DNA from: Rhodoblastus acidophilus
GTDB lineage: Bacteria > Pseudomonadota > Alphaproteobacteria > Rhizobiales > Beijerinckiaceae
DNA: 64,000 nucleotides
NCBI RefSeq assembly: GCF_009720655.1
Contig: NZ_WNKS01000002.1
Span: forward strand, 62,001-126,000
Direction: 5' to 3'
In this document: piece after piece, positions 17,359 to 27,000 of the stretch
How the letters are laid out: the number at the start of each line of letters is the position of its first letter
Position numbering within the stretch: the first letter of the stretch is position 1
The notes under the pieces: model-generated
What the model was told of the DNA's origin: nothing
The model's input: the letters and a program-made list of their open reading frames with translations, nothing else
Database searches by the model: none
Program-made: the position numbers and the translations under genes

Positions 17359-17973
17359 TCAAGCGGAGGGAGACTTGCCCACCGGCGCGACGGCGCCGAA
17401 CCCGGCGGTCTCCATGGCGAGATGCGCCTTGCTCTGGAAATGGGATTCGTCGCCCTTGGCGAGCAAAGCGATGTTGCGGGCCATGGCGTCGCACAGGGCC
17501 TCAACCCAGCCCTGTTCAGCCTTGGCGAAATCGCCGAGCACATAGGAATGGACGCGCGCCTTGTCGCCGGGATGGCCGATCCCCAAGCGAATGCGCCGGT
17601 AGTTCGGCCCCATATGGGCGGTGATGGAGCGCAGGCCATTATGCCCGGCGTCGCCGCCCCCGGTCTTGACCCGCATTTTTCCCGGCGCGAGATCGAGTTC
17701 GTCGTGGAAGACGAAAATCTGGTCCAGCTCGATCTTGTGGAAGCGCGCGGCCTCCGCCACGGATCGACCGCTTTCGTTCATGTAGGTCTGGGGCTTCAGA
17801 AGGATGGCGCGCTCGGTCCCAAGCCGCGCCTCGGCGATGTCGCCCTGAAATTTCTTCCGCCACGGCCCCGCGTCGCAGGCGCGCGCCAGCGCGTCCACGG
17901 CCATGAAGCCGATATTGTGGCGATGACCGGCGTATTCCCGGCCGGGATTGCCCAAGCCAACGAAGAGGAGCAT
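17359..17973 (-). CDS. pth: Peptidyl-tRNA hydrolase
   Basis: 204 residues from the ATG at 17973, with GGAG 7 nt upstream; the frame extends further upstream only through repeat DNA. Motifs [19 protein letters not shown] (catalytic His), [21 protein letters not shown] (catalytic Asp) and [13 protein letters not shown] are those of bacterial Pth, which releases tRNA from prematurely dropped peptidyl-tRNA. It follows rplY, the usual bacterial order, though a terminator and repeat separate them here. Confidence 0.97.
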   Translation of the reverse strand: MLLFVGLGNPGREYAGHRHNIGFMAVDALARACDAGPWRKKFQGDIAEARLGTERAILLKPQTYMNESGRSVAEAARFHKIELDQIFVFHDELDLAPGKMRVKTGGGDAGHNGLRSITAHMGPNYRRIRLGIGHPGDKARVHSYVLGDFAKAEQGWVEALCDAMARNIALLAKGDESHFQSKAHLAMETAGFGAVAPVGKSPSA

Positions 17974-18030
17974 CGAAAGTCTCCGGTCGACAATTACGAG
18001 ACGATCCCGCACGCCAAGCGTCTTCATGTC

Positions 18031-18138
18031 GTCATGGCCGGGCTTGTCCCGGCCATCCACGCGGCGACGCCACGCGAACTGACGCAGGATTGTCCCTCGC
18101 GTTTCGGCGTGGATGCCCGGGACGAGCCCGGGCATGAC
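18031..18138. repeat. Inverted pair of palindromic intergenic repeats, family B
   Basis: Two facing copies of a short palindromic unit: GTCATGGCCGGGCTTGTCCC with GGCCATCCACGC on the left and GCGTGGATGCCCGGGACGAG with CCCGGGCATGAC on the right, able to pair over more than 100 bp. Another copy lies at 23818-23925. Of the rhizobial palindromic element type. Confidence 0.8.
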
Positions 18139-18160
18139 GCCCGTGGTGGCGTCACAAACG

Positions 18161-18194
18161 AAAAAACCGCCCGCTTTCGCAAGCGGGCGGTTTT
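18161..18194 (-). terminator. Intrinsic terminator of rplY
   Basis: On the minus strand: AAAACCGCCCGCTT, a short loop, AAGCGGGCGG, then TTTTTT. Strong stem with a proper T-run, 12 bp after the rplY stop. Confidence 0.92.
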
Positions 18195-18206
18195 CGAAGC
18201 AAAAGC

Positions 18207-18842
18207 TTACTTCTTGCCCTTGGCCGGAGCCGCCGCGGCCGCAGCCGCCGCCGCTTCCTCCTCGGCCGCCGCGGCGCCGCCGGGCGGCGGGGCGATGGTG
18301 ACGATGGTGAAGTTCGAACGGTCGACCGGCGTGCAGTTCGCCGGCAGCGCGATGGCCTGGATGTGCACGGAATCGTTAAAATTCAGGCCGGTCAGATCGA
18401 CGGTGATCGATTCCGGAATGTTGTCGGCGGGAACCATCAGCTCCACCGTGTGCAGCACGATGTTCAGCGAACCGCCGCGCTTGATGCCGGGCGCCGCTTC
18501 CTGGTTGGCGAAATGCACGGGCACCCCGACCTTGATGCGCGAACCGGCCTTGAGGCGCAGGAAGTCGACGTGCATCGGGGTGTCGCGCACGACATCGAGC
18601 TGATAGTCGCGCGGAATGGCGCGTTCCTTCTTGCCGTCGATGTCGATTTCGAAAATCGTCGTCAGGAAGTGGCCCGCGTAGATCAGCTTGTTGAGCTCGC
18701 GGTAATTGAGGGTGATCGGCATCGGGGCTTCGCCGCCGCCATAAATCACTCCGGGAATATTGCCTTCACGACGAACGCTGCGGGCGGCCCCCTTGCCGGT
18801 CCCGCTGCGAACCGTGGCGGCGAGGGTCTTGATCTCGGCCAT
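18207..18842 (-). CDS. rplY: 50S ribosomal protein L25/general stress protein Ctc
   Basis: 211 residues from the ATG at 18842 (AGGA 7 nt upstream). The N-terminal L25 domain (about 1-95, [26 protein letters not shown]) binds 5S rRNA; the C-terminal TL5/Ctc domain continues to about 190, followed by a low-complexity Ala/Glu tail ending AAPAKGKK. This long form is the norm in alphaproteobacteria. Confidence 0.96.
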   Translation of the reverse strand: MAEIKTLAATVRSGTGKGAARSVRREGNIPGVIYGGGEAPMPITLNYRELNKLIYAGHFLTTIFEIDIDGKKERAIPRDYQLDVVRDTPMHVDFLRLKAGSRIKVGVPVHFANQEAAPGIKRGGSLNIVLHTVELMVPADNIPESITVDLTGLNFNDSVHIQAIALPANCTPVDRSNFTIVTIAPPPGGAAAAEEEAAAAAAAAAPAKGKK

Positions 18843-19015
18843 GGGTTCATCCTTGTTTGAAAATCGCGCCCACGCCTCCAGGGGTGTCGGAAACGAGCGC
18901 GAAGCGGGGTTCTTAGTCGCGCAGCCCTCGAAACGCAAGCACGGCGAGCGGGGACGGGATCAAATTGCGCGAAGCGCGATTTGTTCCTGTCCCCGCAAGA
19001 CTCGCTTCGTCTTTG

Positions 19016-19891
19016 TTATTTTGCGTTCACGCGCGCCAAAATCGCGTCGAGCTTTTTCAGCAGTTCGGGATCGCGCGCGTCGCGCGACGTCACCAGCGCA
19101 TAGTCGAGCGCCCGGTCCGAACCGATCGGACAGGGCTGGTGCTCGGCCGGGAAATCCGCCATCAGCCGCGCCACCAGACGCGCCGCCTTGTCGGCATTGG
19201 ACTTGGCGATCGCCAGGATGTCGGACACTTCCACCGCCGCGATCTCGTCATGCCAGCAGTCGAAATCGGTGACCATGGCCAGCGTCGCATAGGACATTTC
19301 CGCCTCGCGGGCGAGCTTGGCCTCGGGCAGCGCGGTCATGCCGATCACGGAGAAGCCGGCCGCCTTGTAGCCGAGCGATTCCGCCTTGGAGGAGAATTGC
19401 GGCCCCTCCATGCAGACGTAGGTCCCGCCCTTGACGATGTCGATGTTCTCCGCATGGGCGGCGGCGATGATGCGGTGCTGCAGCAGCGGCGCGATCGGAT
19501 GGGCCATGGAGACATGGGCGACGCAGCCATTGCCGAAGAACGAGCTCTGCCGGCCAAAGGTGCGGTCAACAAACTGGTCGACGGCGACGAACATGCCGGG
19601 CGGCAATTCCTCGCGGAACGAACCGCAGGCGGACACCGAGATCACGTCGGTGACGCCGACCCGCTTCAAGGCGTCGATGTTGGCGCGGTAGTTAATGCCG
19701 GACGGCGACAGACGGTGGCCGCGTCCATGGCGCGGCAGGAACACGGCTTCCGTCGCGCCAATCCGGCCGAAGCGCAGCGCGTCCGACGGCTCGCCCCAGG
19801 GCGAAGCAATCTTCTCCTCCCTGATGTCCGTAAGACCGGGCAGGTCATAGACCCCGGAGCCGCCGATAATGCCGAGAAGCGCCTTTGTCAT
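19016..19891 (-). CDS. mtnP: S-methyl-5'-thioadenosine phosphorylase
   Basis: 291 residues, family length. Motifs GIIGGSGVYDLPGL, FLPRHGRGHRLSPSGINYRA, YVCMEGPQFSSKAES, VIGMTALPEAKLAREAEM and TDFDCW are those of MTAP. It phosphorolyses methylthioadenosine, a by-product of polyamine and AHL synthesis, to adenine and methylthioribose 1-phosphate. It has neighbours unrelated to methionine salvage, so it is probably monocistronic. Confidence 0.96.
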   Translation of the reverse strand: MTKALLGIIGGSGVYDLPGLTDIREEKIASPWGEPSDALRFGRIGATEAVFLPRHGRGHRLSPSGINYRANIDALKRVGVTDVISVSACGSFREELPPGMFVAVDQFVDRTFGRQSSFFGNGCVAHVSMAHPIAPLLQHRIIAAAHAENIDIVKGGTYVCMEGPQFSSKAESLGYKAAGFSVIGMTALPEAKLAREAEMSYATLAMVTDFDCWHDEIAAVEVSDILAIAKSNADKAARLVARLMADFPAEHQPCPIGSDRALDYALVTSRDARDPELLKKLDAILARVNAK

Positions 19892-19988
19892 TCGCCAATC
19901 CTTCTTGAGTCATTCGGCTCGATAAGTGGCGCAAGCGTCGCCGCGCGGCAAGGAGCCAAATCAAAAAAGCATGCCTGTGACGAAAGGC

Positions 19989-20020
19989 AAAAAAAACCGG
20001 ACGCTTTCGCGTCCGGTTTG
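19989..20020 (-). terminator. Intrinsic terminator
   Basis: On the minus strand AAACCGGACGC-GAAA-GCGTCCGGTTT followed by an eight-base T-run, an excellent terminator. It sits about 155 bp after the stop of the nearest minus-strand gene (20178), so the transcript has a long 3' tail or a separate small RNA ends here. Confidence 0.92.
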
Positions 20021-20177
20021 CCAAAGAAGGCGGGTAGTTGGCGCCACTGGGGCGAAGTGGGGAGGACACTTGCCCGTACGTGGTGTGCCTCTGTCTATGC
20101 CTTAGCCTTTGCCCTTCCGCAATTTTTTAAACCGCAGGCCAGCCATGCGGAAAACGCAGTCCCCGTGGTCAAACAAT
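20021..20177 (-). other. Non-coding stretch ending in a strong terminator, possible small RNA or long 3' UTR
   Basis: 157 bp without a supportable reading frame but with several small inverted repeats (for example TGCG/CGCA and CCACT/AGTGG arms), ending at the terminator 19989-20020 on the minus strand. It could be the 3' UTR of the gene at 20178 or an independent small RNA; the sequence does not decide. Confidence 0.25.
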
Positions 20178-20504
20178 CTAACCACGCGGTTTCATGCTGA
20201 ACAGCCGCAGGATCAGCCAGACCGGAACGACAAGCGCGGCGCCCGCCGCAACATAGGTTCCGACCTCGCGAACGGCGTCGAATCCGGCGGCCCAAAGCCG
20301 CTCGAACACATGCCGCACCCCCCACAAAACCTCCATCGGGCGGATGTCGAGCCAGACGAGGAAGAACCCGACCAGCAGCGACAGGAAGATCAGCCGCGCC
20401 AGCACGACGGCGGGCGAGCCGCCAAGGAAGCGCTCGAGACCGGAGGCGCGCGTCGCCTCGAGATCGGCCGGCCGGGGCGCGAAGGGGTGTCTTTCGTCGG
20501 TCAT
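20178..20504 (-). CDS. Small inner-membrane protein with two TM helices (DUF6460-like)
   Basis: 108 residues from the ATG at 20504 (AGGA 9 nt upstream). After a ~30-residue cytoplasmic N-terminus come two hydrophobic helices, roughly VVLARLIFLSLLVGFFLVWL and VAAGAALVVPVWLILRLF, separated by an amphipathic stretch. It resembles conserved small membrane proteins of Hyphomicrobiales. Function unknown. Confidence 0.8.
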   Translation of the reverse strand: MTDERHPFAPRPADLEATRASGLERFLGGSPAVVLARLIFLSLLVGFFLVWLDIRPMEVLWGVRHVFERLWAAGFDAVREVGTYVAAGAALVVPVWLILRLFSMKPRG

Positions 20505-20533
20505 GGCGTGAAGTCCTGAACAGTGGCAAAAAT

Positions 20534-20968
20534 TCAAAGCGAGGGTGATGTGGGCTTTTCCGTTTCGCGGAACAGCCGCAGCATGCGGCGCACGAATGTT
20601 TCGGTGCGGTCCAGCGCGCGGTTGAACCGGCGCTCCTCCTCATCCGGCGCGGAGGCGGCCGCGGCGGGCGACCCGGCCTTCAGCGCGGCGTTTTCCCGGG
20701 TCAGCCGCGCGATTTCGGTCTCAAGCGCGGCGCGCTCGTCGGCGCCGGCGCGGCACTGAACCTGATCGCCGCTCAAGGCGCACAAGGAGGTTTGCCCCGT
20801 CCGCGTGTCCAGGCGCAAAAAGCCGTTGGCGACCGGCGTCATGGAAAAGCGGCCGTTCTCGGTCCCCGGCGGCGGCGGGACAGGCGCCGGCGTTTCCGCG
20901 CGCGCGGCGACGCCCAGGGCGAAAAAAAGCGTCACGGCGCAAAACACCGATTTTTCTATTGCCGACAC
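20534..20968 (-). CDS. Conserved periplasmic protein with C-terminal coiled coil
   Basis: About 144 residues; the start is uncertain (GTG at 20968 or TTG at 21004). An N-terminal signal peptide (VFCAVTLFFALGVAARAE) is followed by a compact segment GRFSMTPVANGFLRLDTRTG and SLCALSGDQVQCRAG, then a coiled coil (ERAALETEIARLTRENAALK) and a charged tail. The GRFSMTP/LRLDTRTG pattern recurs in unannotated alphaproteobacterial proteins. It lies close upstream of the small membrane gene on the same strand, probably co-transcribed. Function unknown. Confidence 0.75.
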   Translation of the reverse strand: MSAIEKSVFCAVTLFFALGVAARAETPAPVPPPPGTENGRFSMTPVANGFLRLDTRTGQTSLCALSGDQVQCRAGADERAALETEIARLTRENAALKAGSPAAAASAPDEEERRFNRALDRTETFVRRMLRLFRETEKPTSPSL

Positions 20969-21058
20969 CGCGAACCGCCTAGCCTCCAGAACACAACGGC
21001 TCAAACATGGGGGCGCGGCGACGCGGCGCCAGAGGCCGCGCCGGCAAAGACCTAATAT

Positions 21059-21751
21059 TTAATGAGGGCCGTCCGCCGCGAGGCCGTTGGCGCCGTTCAT
21101 GGCGCCGGAGAACGCCTCGATCCGCGCGGCGGCGATCACCGCCTGGGTGCGGCTCTCGACGCCAAGTTTTTGCAAGATGGCGGAGACATGCGCCTTGACC
21201 GTGGCTTCCGACACCGAAAGCTCATAGGCGATCTGCTTGTTGAGCAGGCCTTCGGACAGCATCATCAGCACCCGCACCTGCTGCGGCGTCAGCGAGGCGA
21301 GGCGGCGGACGCTGTCGGCCATGTCGCGGTCCGCCGAGCTGGAGAGATCGACGTCGGCGGGCGCCCATACATCGCCGGCCAGCACAGCCCGGATGGCGGC
21401 CTGCATCGTCTCCATATCCGTGCTCTTGGGAATGAAGCCGGAGGCGCCGAAATCGATGCACATGCGGATGACGCCGCGTTCTTCATTGCCCGACACGACA
21501 ACCACCGGCGTCCCGGGATATTGCGCGCGCAAAACCAGCAGCCCGGAAAATCCGCGCACGCCGGGCATGGCGAGGTCGAGCAGCACCAGATCGGCGTCGC
21601 CACAGGCGTCAAGCGCCTTGGTCACATCGTCGAGACTGCCGCATTCCACCAATTCGGCGCCGGCGACAGCGGCGGCAACGGCCTGTTTGAGCGCGCCACG
21701 CACGAGCGGATGGTCGTCGGCGATGATAATGCGCGTAATCTGCTGATTCAC
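21059..21751 (-). CDS. LuxR-family response regulator, CrbR/ErdR-like
   Basis: About 230 residues from a GTG at 21751 with GGAGG just upstream; an ATG at 21784 would add 11 residues but has no ribosome-binding site. Receiver: IIIADDHPLVRGAL with the acidic pair and the phospho-acceptor Asp in DLVLLDLAMPG. HTH: LTPQQVRVLMMLSEGLLNKQ then IAYELSVSEATVKAHVSAIL, close to ErdR/CrbR of Pseudomonas and Vibrio, which activate acetyl-CoA synthetase and ethanol/acetate genes. Its probable partner, an SSF-linked hybrid kinase of the CrbS/MxtR type, is encoded at 24029-27517 on the other side of hemA. Confidence 0.9.
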   Translation of the reverse strand: MNQQITRIIIADDHPLVRGALKQAVAAAVAGAELVECGSLDDVTKALDACGDADLVLLDLAMPGVRGFSGLLVLRAQYPGTPVVVVSGNEERGVIRMCIDFGASGFIPKSTDMETMQAAIRAVLAGDVWAPADVDLSSSADRDMADSVRRLASLTPQQVRVLMMLSEGLLNKQIAYELSVSEATVKAHVSAILQKLGVESRTQAVIAAARIEAFSGAMNGANGLAADGPH

Positions 21752-21784
21752 ACTGCCTCCCAGCGCCTGGGCGCCCGAGTCCAT

Positions 21785-22409
21785 TCACATCGGTTTGCGT
21801 CTCATACTAAAGACTGTCAAGGAAATTTTGTCCATACGATCGCCAAGATTTTTTTTCAAGTCTTTCGCGACGCCCCCTCAACAGATTTAGCAGTCTAGCG
21901 ACCGAATGACCCAACTTCCGCCAATTCTCTCGACCGCGCCGAATTGTATTTTCAAGATGATGTAGCCCATTTCGCCCGCCTGTGACCAGAGACTTTTCGG
22001 TAAAGGCATGGGGCTCAATTTGCTCGCACTTTCGTCGAATCGGCGCGCGGCGGCGCCTGGGGCCGCGTGTCAACCGAAACGAACATATCGCCGCGTCAAG
22101 TCATCTTGACACAGACACGACGCCCCCGCGCGCCCCGCCCTTGCAAAGCTTGGGAAATCGTCCAATGATGATCTGGCGCAAAGAAAATGGGCGCCAGACA
22201 TGATTGTTTGACGCCGCGTTAAGCAGACTGCCCCCGACAGCTCCTTCCTGGATGTGTCTGTCATTGTGAGGCGTCGCTTGATGGCGTATGACCCCCCTCT
22301 TCGAGGGCAATGGGAATTTTTGGCTTGGCCAAGGACGACCGAGCCGGAATGGTGATCTCGAGATCGACCGCGGCAGAGCGAGCCGGTGCGGACCAGAAGG
22401 TTTAACACG
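21785..22409. other. Long upstream region between the regulator gene and hemA
   Basis: About 625 bp with no supportable gene. It must hold the divergent promoters of the regulator gene (leftward) and hemA (rightward). The only clear structure is the inverted repeat at 22095-22110, listed separately. Confidence 0.5.
22095..22110. promoter_or_regulatory. 16-bp inverted repeat upstream of hemA, possible operator
   Basis: GTCAAG-TCAT-CTTGAC is a perfect 6-4-6 inverted repeat 300 bp before hemA. Its half-sites are in the opposite order to the FNR/FixK consensus (TTGAT-N4-ATCAA), so it is not an ordinary FNR box. Role unknown. Confidence 0.35.
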
Positions 22410-23723
22410 ATGCACTATAGCGAAATTTTCGAGAATGCGATCGGCCAGCTGAAATCCGAAAAGCGTTATCGCGTGTTCGCCAACCTTGAGCGCGACACGG
22501 ACCGGTTCCCTAACGCCATATGGCGTCCCGACAATGGTCCCGCCCGCGACGTCACCATCTGGTGCTCCAACGACTATCTCGGCCAGGGCGTTCACCCCGA
22601 GGTGACCAAGGCCATGGCCACCGCCGCCAAGACCTGGGGCGCCGGCGCCGGCGGCACCCGCAACATTTCCGGCACCAGCCACCCGCTGGTCATGCTTGAA
22701 AAGGAAATCGCCGACCTCCACCAGAAGGAGGCCGCGCTGGTCTTCAACTCCGGCTGGATTTCGAACCTCGCGGCGATCTCGACCATCGCCGACCTGCTGC
22801 CGAACTGCCTGATCCTGTCCGACGCGCTCAACCACAATTCGATGATCGAGGGCGTGCGCCGCTCCTCGGCCGAGCGCAAGATCTGGCGCCACAATGACGT
22901 CGCGCACCTTGAAGAACTGCTCGCCGCCGAGCCGCTGGAGCGCAACAAGCTGATCGTTTTCGAGAGCCTGTATTCCATGGACGGCGACATTTCGCCGATC
23001 AAGGAAATCTGCGATCTCGCCGAGAAATACAACGCCATGACCTATATCGACGAGGTCCATGCGGTGGCGATGTATGGCGAGCGCGGCGCCGGCGTCTGCG
23101 AGCGCGAAGGCCAGATGCACCGCATCGACGTGATCGAGGCGACGCTCGCCAAGGGCTTTGGCGTGGTCGGCGGCTATATCGCGGCCTCCGCGGCGATCTG
23201 CGACGCCGTGCGCTCCTTCGCGCCGAGCTTCATCTTCTCCACCGCCCTGCCCCCGGCCGTGTGCATGGCGGCGCTGACCTCGGTGAAGATCGCCAAGGAG
23301 CGCCCCGAGCTGCGCATGGCGCACCAGCGCCAGTCCTGGCTGACCAAGCACGCCCTGATGCGCGCCGGCCTGCCGGTGATGACCAACACCTCGCACATCG
23401 TCCCGGTGTTCGTCGGCAACGCCGAACTGTGCAAGGCGGCGAGCGACATGCTGCTGGAGCGCCACAACATCTACATCCAGCCGATCAACTATCCGACCGT
23501 GCCGCGCGGCGCCGAGCGTCTGCGCATCACCCCCACGCCGCATCACGGCGACGCCCACATCACCCATCTGGTCGAGGCCATGGTCGATGTGTGGACGACG
23601 CTGGGCCTGTCCTTCACCGAGGCCAGCGACATCGAATCGCCGTTCGCCAACGACGCCGATTGCACCTACCCGCAAAAGAAGCAGGATTGCTCCTATCCGC
23701 AAATGAAGCGCGCTGCGGAATAA
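22410..23723 (+). CDS. hemA: 5-Aminolevulinate synthase (Shemin pathway)
   Basis: 437 residues from the ATG at 22410 (AGAAGG 9 nt upstream); an in-frame GTG at 22386 is less likely. It condenses glycine and succinyl-CoA to 5-aminolevulinate, the first step of heme and tetrapyrrole synthesis. Motifs: [48 protein letters not shown], and the PLP lysine K248 in [14 protein letters not shown]. The C-terminus carries a small duplicated unit (CTYPQKKQ then CSYPQMKR). A good terminator follows. It sits alone between the two halves of a CrbSR-like regulatory pair. Confidence 0.97.
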   Translation: MHYSEIFENAIGQLKSEKRYRVFANLERDTDRFPNAIWRPDNGPARDVTIWCSNDYLGQGVHPEVTKAMATAAKTWGAGAGGTRNISGTSHPLVMLEKEIADLHQKEAALVFNSGWISNLAAISTIADLLPNCLILSDALNHNSMIEGVRRSSAERKIWRHNDVAHLEELLAAEPLERNKLIVFESLYSMDGDISPIKEICDLAEKYNAMTYIDEVHAVAMYGERGAGVCEREGQMHRIDVIEATLAKGFGVVGGYIAASAAICDAVRSFAPSFIFSTALPPAVCMAALTSVKIAKERPELRMAHQRQSWLTKHALMRAGLPVMTNTSHIVPVFVGNAELCKAASDMLLERHNIYIQPINYPTVPRGAERLRITPTPHHGDAHITHLVEAMVDVWTTLGLSFTEASDIESPFANDADCTYPQKKQDCSYPQMKRAAE

Positions 23724-23741
23724 GCGGAATTTCCGAAGACT

Positions 23742-23775
23742 AAGAGCCGGCCTCGCGCCGGCTCTTTTGTTTTTT
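23742..23775 (+). terminator. Intrinsic terminator of hemA
   Basis: AAGAGCCGGC, short loop, GCCGGCTCTT followed by TTGTTTTTT; 18 bp after the hemA stop. Confidence 0.93.
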
Positions 23776-23817
23776 GCGCGTGTGTTCGGCGGGCGTCATT
23801 CGAGCCAAATCCATGCA

Positions 23818-23925
23818 CGTCATGCCCGGGCTTGTCCCGGGCATCCAACGCCGCGCCGCGAGAAACATGGTCTGGAGCAGGTCGCGTGAACGCGCCGCGT
23901 GGCCCCGGCCACGACGACATGACGT
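23818..23925. repeat. Palindromic intergenic repeat, family B
   Basis: CGTCATGCCCGGGCTTGTCC with CGGGCATCCA at the left end and a related arm (GTGGCCCCGGCCACGACGAC, then ATGACG) at the right end. Same family as 18031-18138. Confidence 0.75.
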
Positions 23926-24028
23926 TGAATGACTGACGCGTTATGCTCGCGCCTCCAGAACACGCGCTCGAAAAGTGAGGAGGCCGTTCTGCGCCAGAAC
24001 CCGCCCGTAAAACGCCCGGCGCCGCGCC

Positions 24029-27000
24029 ATGCCTGACCGGATGATCGGCGCGATCGTCATCGCGCTCTATCTGCTGGGACTGCTCGCCCTCGCGATCTAC
24101 GGCGACCGCAAGAGCGCGACGCTGGCGCGCGATCCCTGGCGCAAAACCATTTATGCGCTCGGCCTCGGCGTCTACTGCACATCGTGGACGTTTTTCGGTT
24201 CGGTCGGCGTCGCCTCCTCCAACGGCCTGGATTTCCTGCCAATCTACATCGGCCCGATGCTGATGTTCGGCTTCGGCTGGCCGCTGGTGGCGCGGGTGGC
24301 GCGCCTCGCCACCGCCCAGAACACCACCTCCATCGCCGACTTCCTCGCGGCGCGCTATGGCAAGTCGCAGGCGGTGGCCGCCGTCACCGCCGCCATTTCC
24401 GTTCTCGGCGTCACCCCTTACATCGCGTTGCAAATCCGCGCCATCGCCACCACGCTCGCCATCGGCCTTGGCCAATCGGAACCCTTCGCCCAGCCGTCCG
24501 CCGCACTCGTCGACCCGCTGTCGGCCGGAAGCGTTGTTTTGCTCGCCCTGTTCGCCATGGCCTTCGGCACGCGGCGGATCGCGGTGGGCGAGCGCCAGAG
24601 CGGCCTGATGCTGACCATCGCCGCGGAATCCACGGTCAAACTGCTCGCTTTCCTGGCGGTCGGCGCCTTCGTCGTCTGGGGCATGTATGACGGCATTGGC
24701 GACCTGTTCCGCCGCGCCGGGACCGACCCAAAAATTCACGACGTGATCTCCGCGCCGCCCGACCCCTGGGTGTGGGCGACGCTCACGCTGTTGTCCGGCG
24801 GCGCCATGCTGTTCCTGCCGCGCCAATTCCATGTCGCCATCGTCGAGAACCACGACGAGGACGACATCCGCACCGCCGCCTTCGTCTTCCCGCTCTATCT
24901 CGTCGCCATCAACCTGTTCGTGGTGCCGCTGGCCATCGCCGGCCTGCTCACCTTTCCCAACGCCTTCAACCGCGATCTCTCGGTGATCGCGCTGCCGATC
25001 TCGGCGGGCCAGGGTTTTGTCACCCTCCTCGCCATGATCGGCGGCCTGTCCGCGGCGACCGCCATGGTCGTGGTCGAATCCGTCGCCCTGTCGGTCATGG
25101 TGACCAACGATCTCGTGCTGCCGGTGATGCTGCGCCTGGCGCGCCGGCGCGCGTCGCTGAACGGCGGCGACACCGGCGCCCGCCTGCTGCTGGCGCGTCG
25201 GCTGGCGATCGTGCTCATTCTCGCGATTTCCTATTTCTATTATCGCGCCGCCGGCGAGGTGCTGCTGGCCTCGCTCGGCGTGCTGTCCTTCGCCTGCGTC
25301 GCGCAGCTTGGCCCCGCCTTTGTCGGCGCCCTGTTCTGGCGGCGCGGCACGGCGCTCGGCGCCATCGCCGGGCTGATCACCGGCGTGGCGATCTGGGCCT
25401 ATGCGCTGCTGGCCCCCTCGCTCGACGCGGCCTTCGCCCCCTCGGCGGAGCTTTATCACCTGCAATTGTCCACGCTCGCCCATGGCGCGCTGTGGAGCCT
25501 CGCCGGCAATGCGCTCGCCTATGTGGTGTTTTCGCTGGCGCGCCGGCCTCGTCCCATCGAACGGCTCCAGGCCGACATTTTTGTTGGCGCGACCAACGCG
25601 CCCATGGCGCAGGCGTTCCGGCTGTGGCGCTCGTCGGTGCCCGCCTCCGAGGTCGAGACGGCTGTCGCCCGCTACCTCGGCGAGGAACGCACCCGCGAGG
25701 CTTTTGTGAGCTATTTCGCCACGCGCGGACAGAGCTACGATCCCGAACGGGAAGCCGACATCCACCTGCTGCGCATCGCCGAACACCTTTTGGCCTCGGC
25801 CATCGGCGCGGCCTCGTCGCGTTTGGTCCTGTCGCTGCTGCTACGCCGGCGGAATCTCTCCAGCTCCGCCGCGCTGCGGTTGGTGGACGAGGCCTCCGCC
25901 GCTCTGCTCAACAACAGGGACATGCTGCAATATGCCCTGGATTTCGCGCGGCAGGGCATTTCGGTGTTCGACGCCGACCTGCGGCTGACCTGCTGGAATC
26001 GCGAATTCCGCGAAATGTTCGAGCTTTCGCCGGATCTGACCCATTTCGGCGTGGCGCTGGACGATATCCTGCGCAGCAACGCCGAGCGCGGCCTGTACGG
26101 ACCGGGTCCCATCGACGAGCAGGTGGCGACGCGGCTGGAGCGGCTCACGGCCGCCGAACCGTTCCGCGTCGCCCTGGCCTCGACGGGCCGGGTGATCGAG
26201 ACGCGCGGCGCGCGCATGCCCGACGGCGGCCTCGTCGTCACCTATACCGACGTCACCGCGCAGCAGCAGGCCGAACAGGCGCTCGAAGCGGCCAACGAAA
26301 CGCTGGAGCGGCGCGTGCGCGAACGCACCGAGCAGCTCACCCGGGTGAACGACGAACTGGGCCGCGCCAAGGCCGAGGCCGAGCAGGCCAATATCTCGAA
26401 AACCCGCTTCCTCGCGGCCGCCGGCCACGACATCCTGCAGCCGCTGAACGCCGCGCGGCTCTACGCCGCCGCCATGCAGCAGCGCGCCGAAGCCGGGGCG
26501 CCGTCCGAGGAAATCGCCGGCCTCGCCCAAAACGTCGACGCCTCTCTTGAAGCGGTCGAGGACATTTTTTCGGCGCTGCTGGAAATGTCGCGGCTCGACG
26601 CCGGCGCCATGAGGGTCGAGCCCGCCAACGTGCCGGTCGAAGACCTGTTTCGCCAGCTCAGGATCGAATTCGCGCCACTCGCCCGCAAGAGGGAGCTGGA
26701 GCTGGTGTTCGCGCCTTGTTCGCTGGCTGTGCGCTCGGACAAGAAGCTGCTGCGCCGGCTGTTGCAGAATCTCATCTCCAACGCGCTGAAATATACGAAA
26801 AAAGGCCGCGTTCTGGTCGGCGCGCGGCGCGTGCGCGGCCGGTTGCGGATCGAGGTCTGGGACACCGGCATCGGCATCCCCCCGGACAAGCAAAAGGCCG
26901 TCTTCCAAGAATTCCAGCGGCTCGACGCCGGCGCGGGCGTGGCGCCCGGCCTCGGCCTCGGCCTGTCCATTGTCGAGCGTCTGGCGCGCGTGCTCGGCCA

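Noticed and set aside
18031-18138. CRISPR-like or attachment-site interpretation of the paired repeats
   Set aside because: Only two facing copies with no regular spacers; dispersed palindromic element is the better explanation.
23693-25786. Long minus-strand frame (697 residues) opposite the SSF-hybrid kinase
   Set aside because: Shadow of the high-GC coding strand: rich in Gly, Arg, Asp, His and Gln with no domain; the plus-strand kinase is certain.
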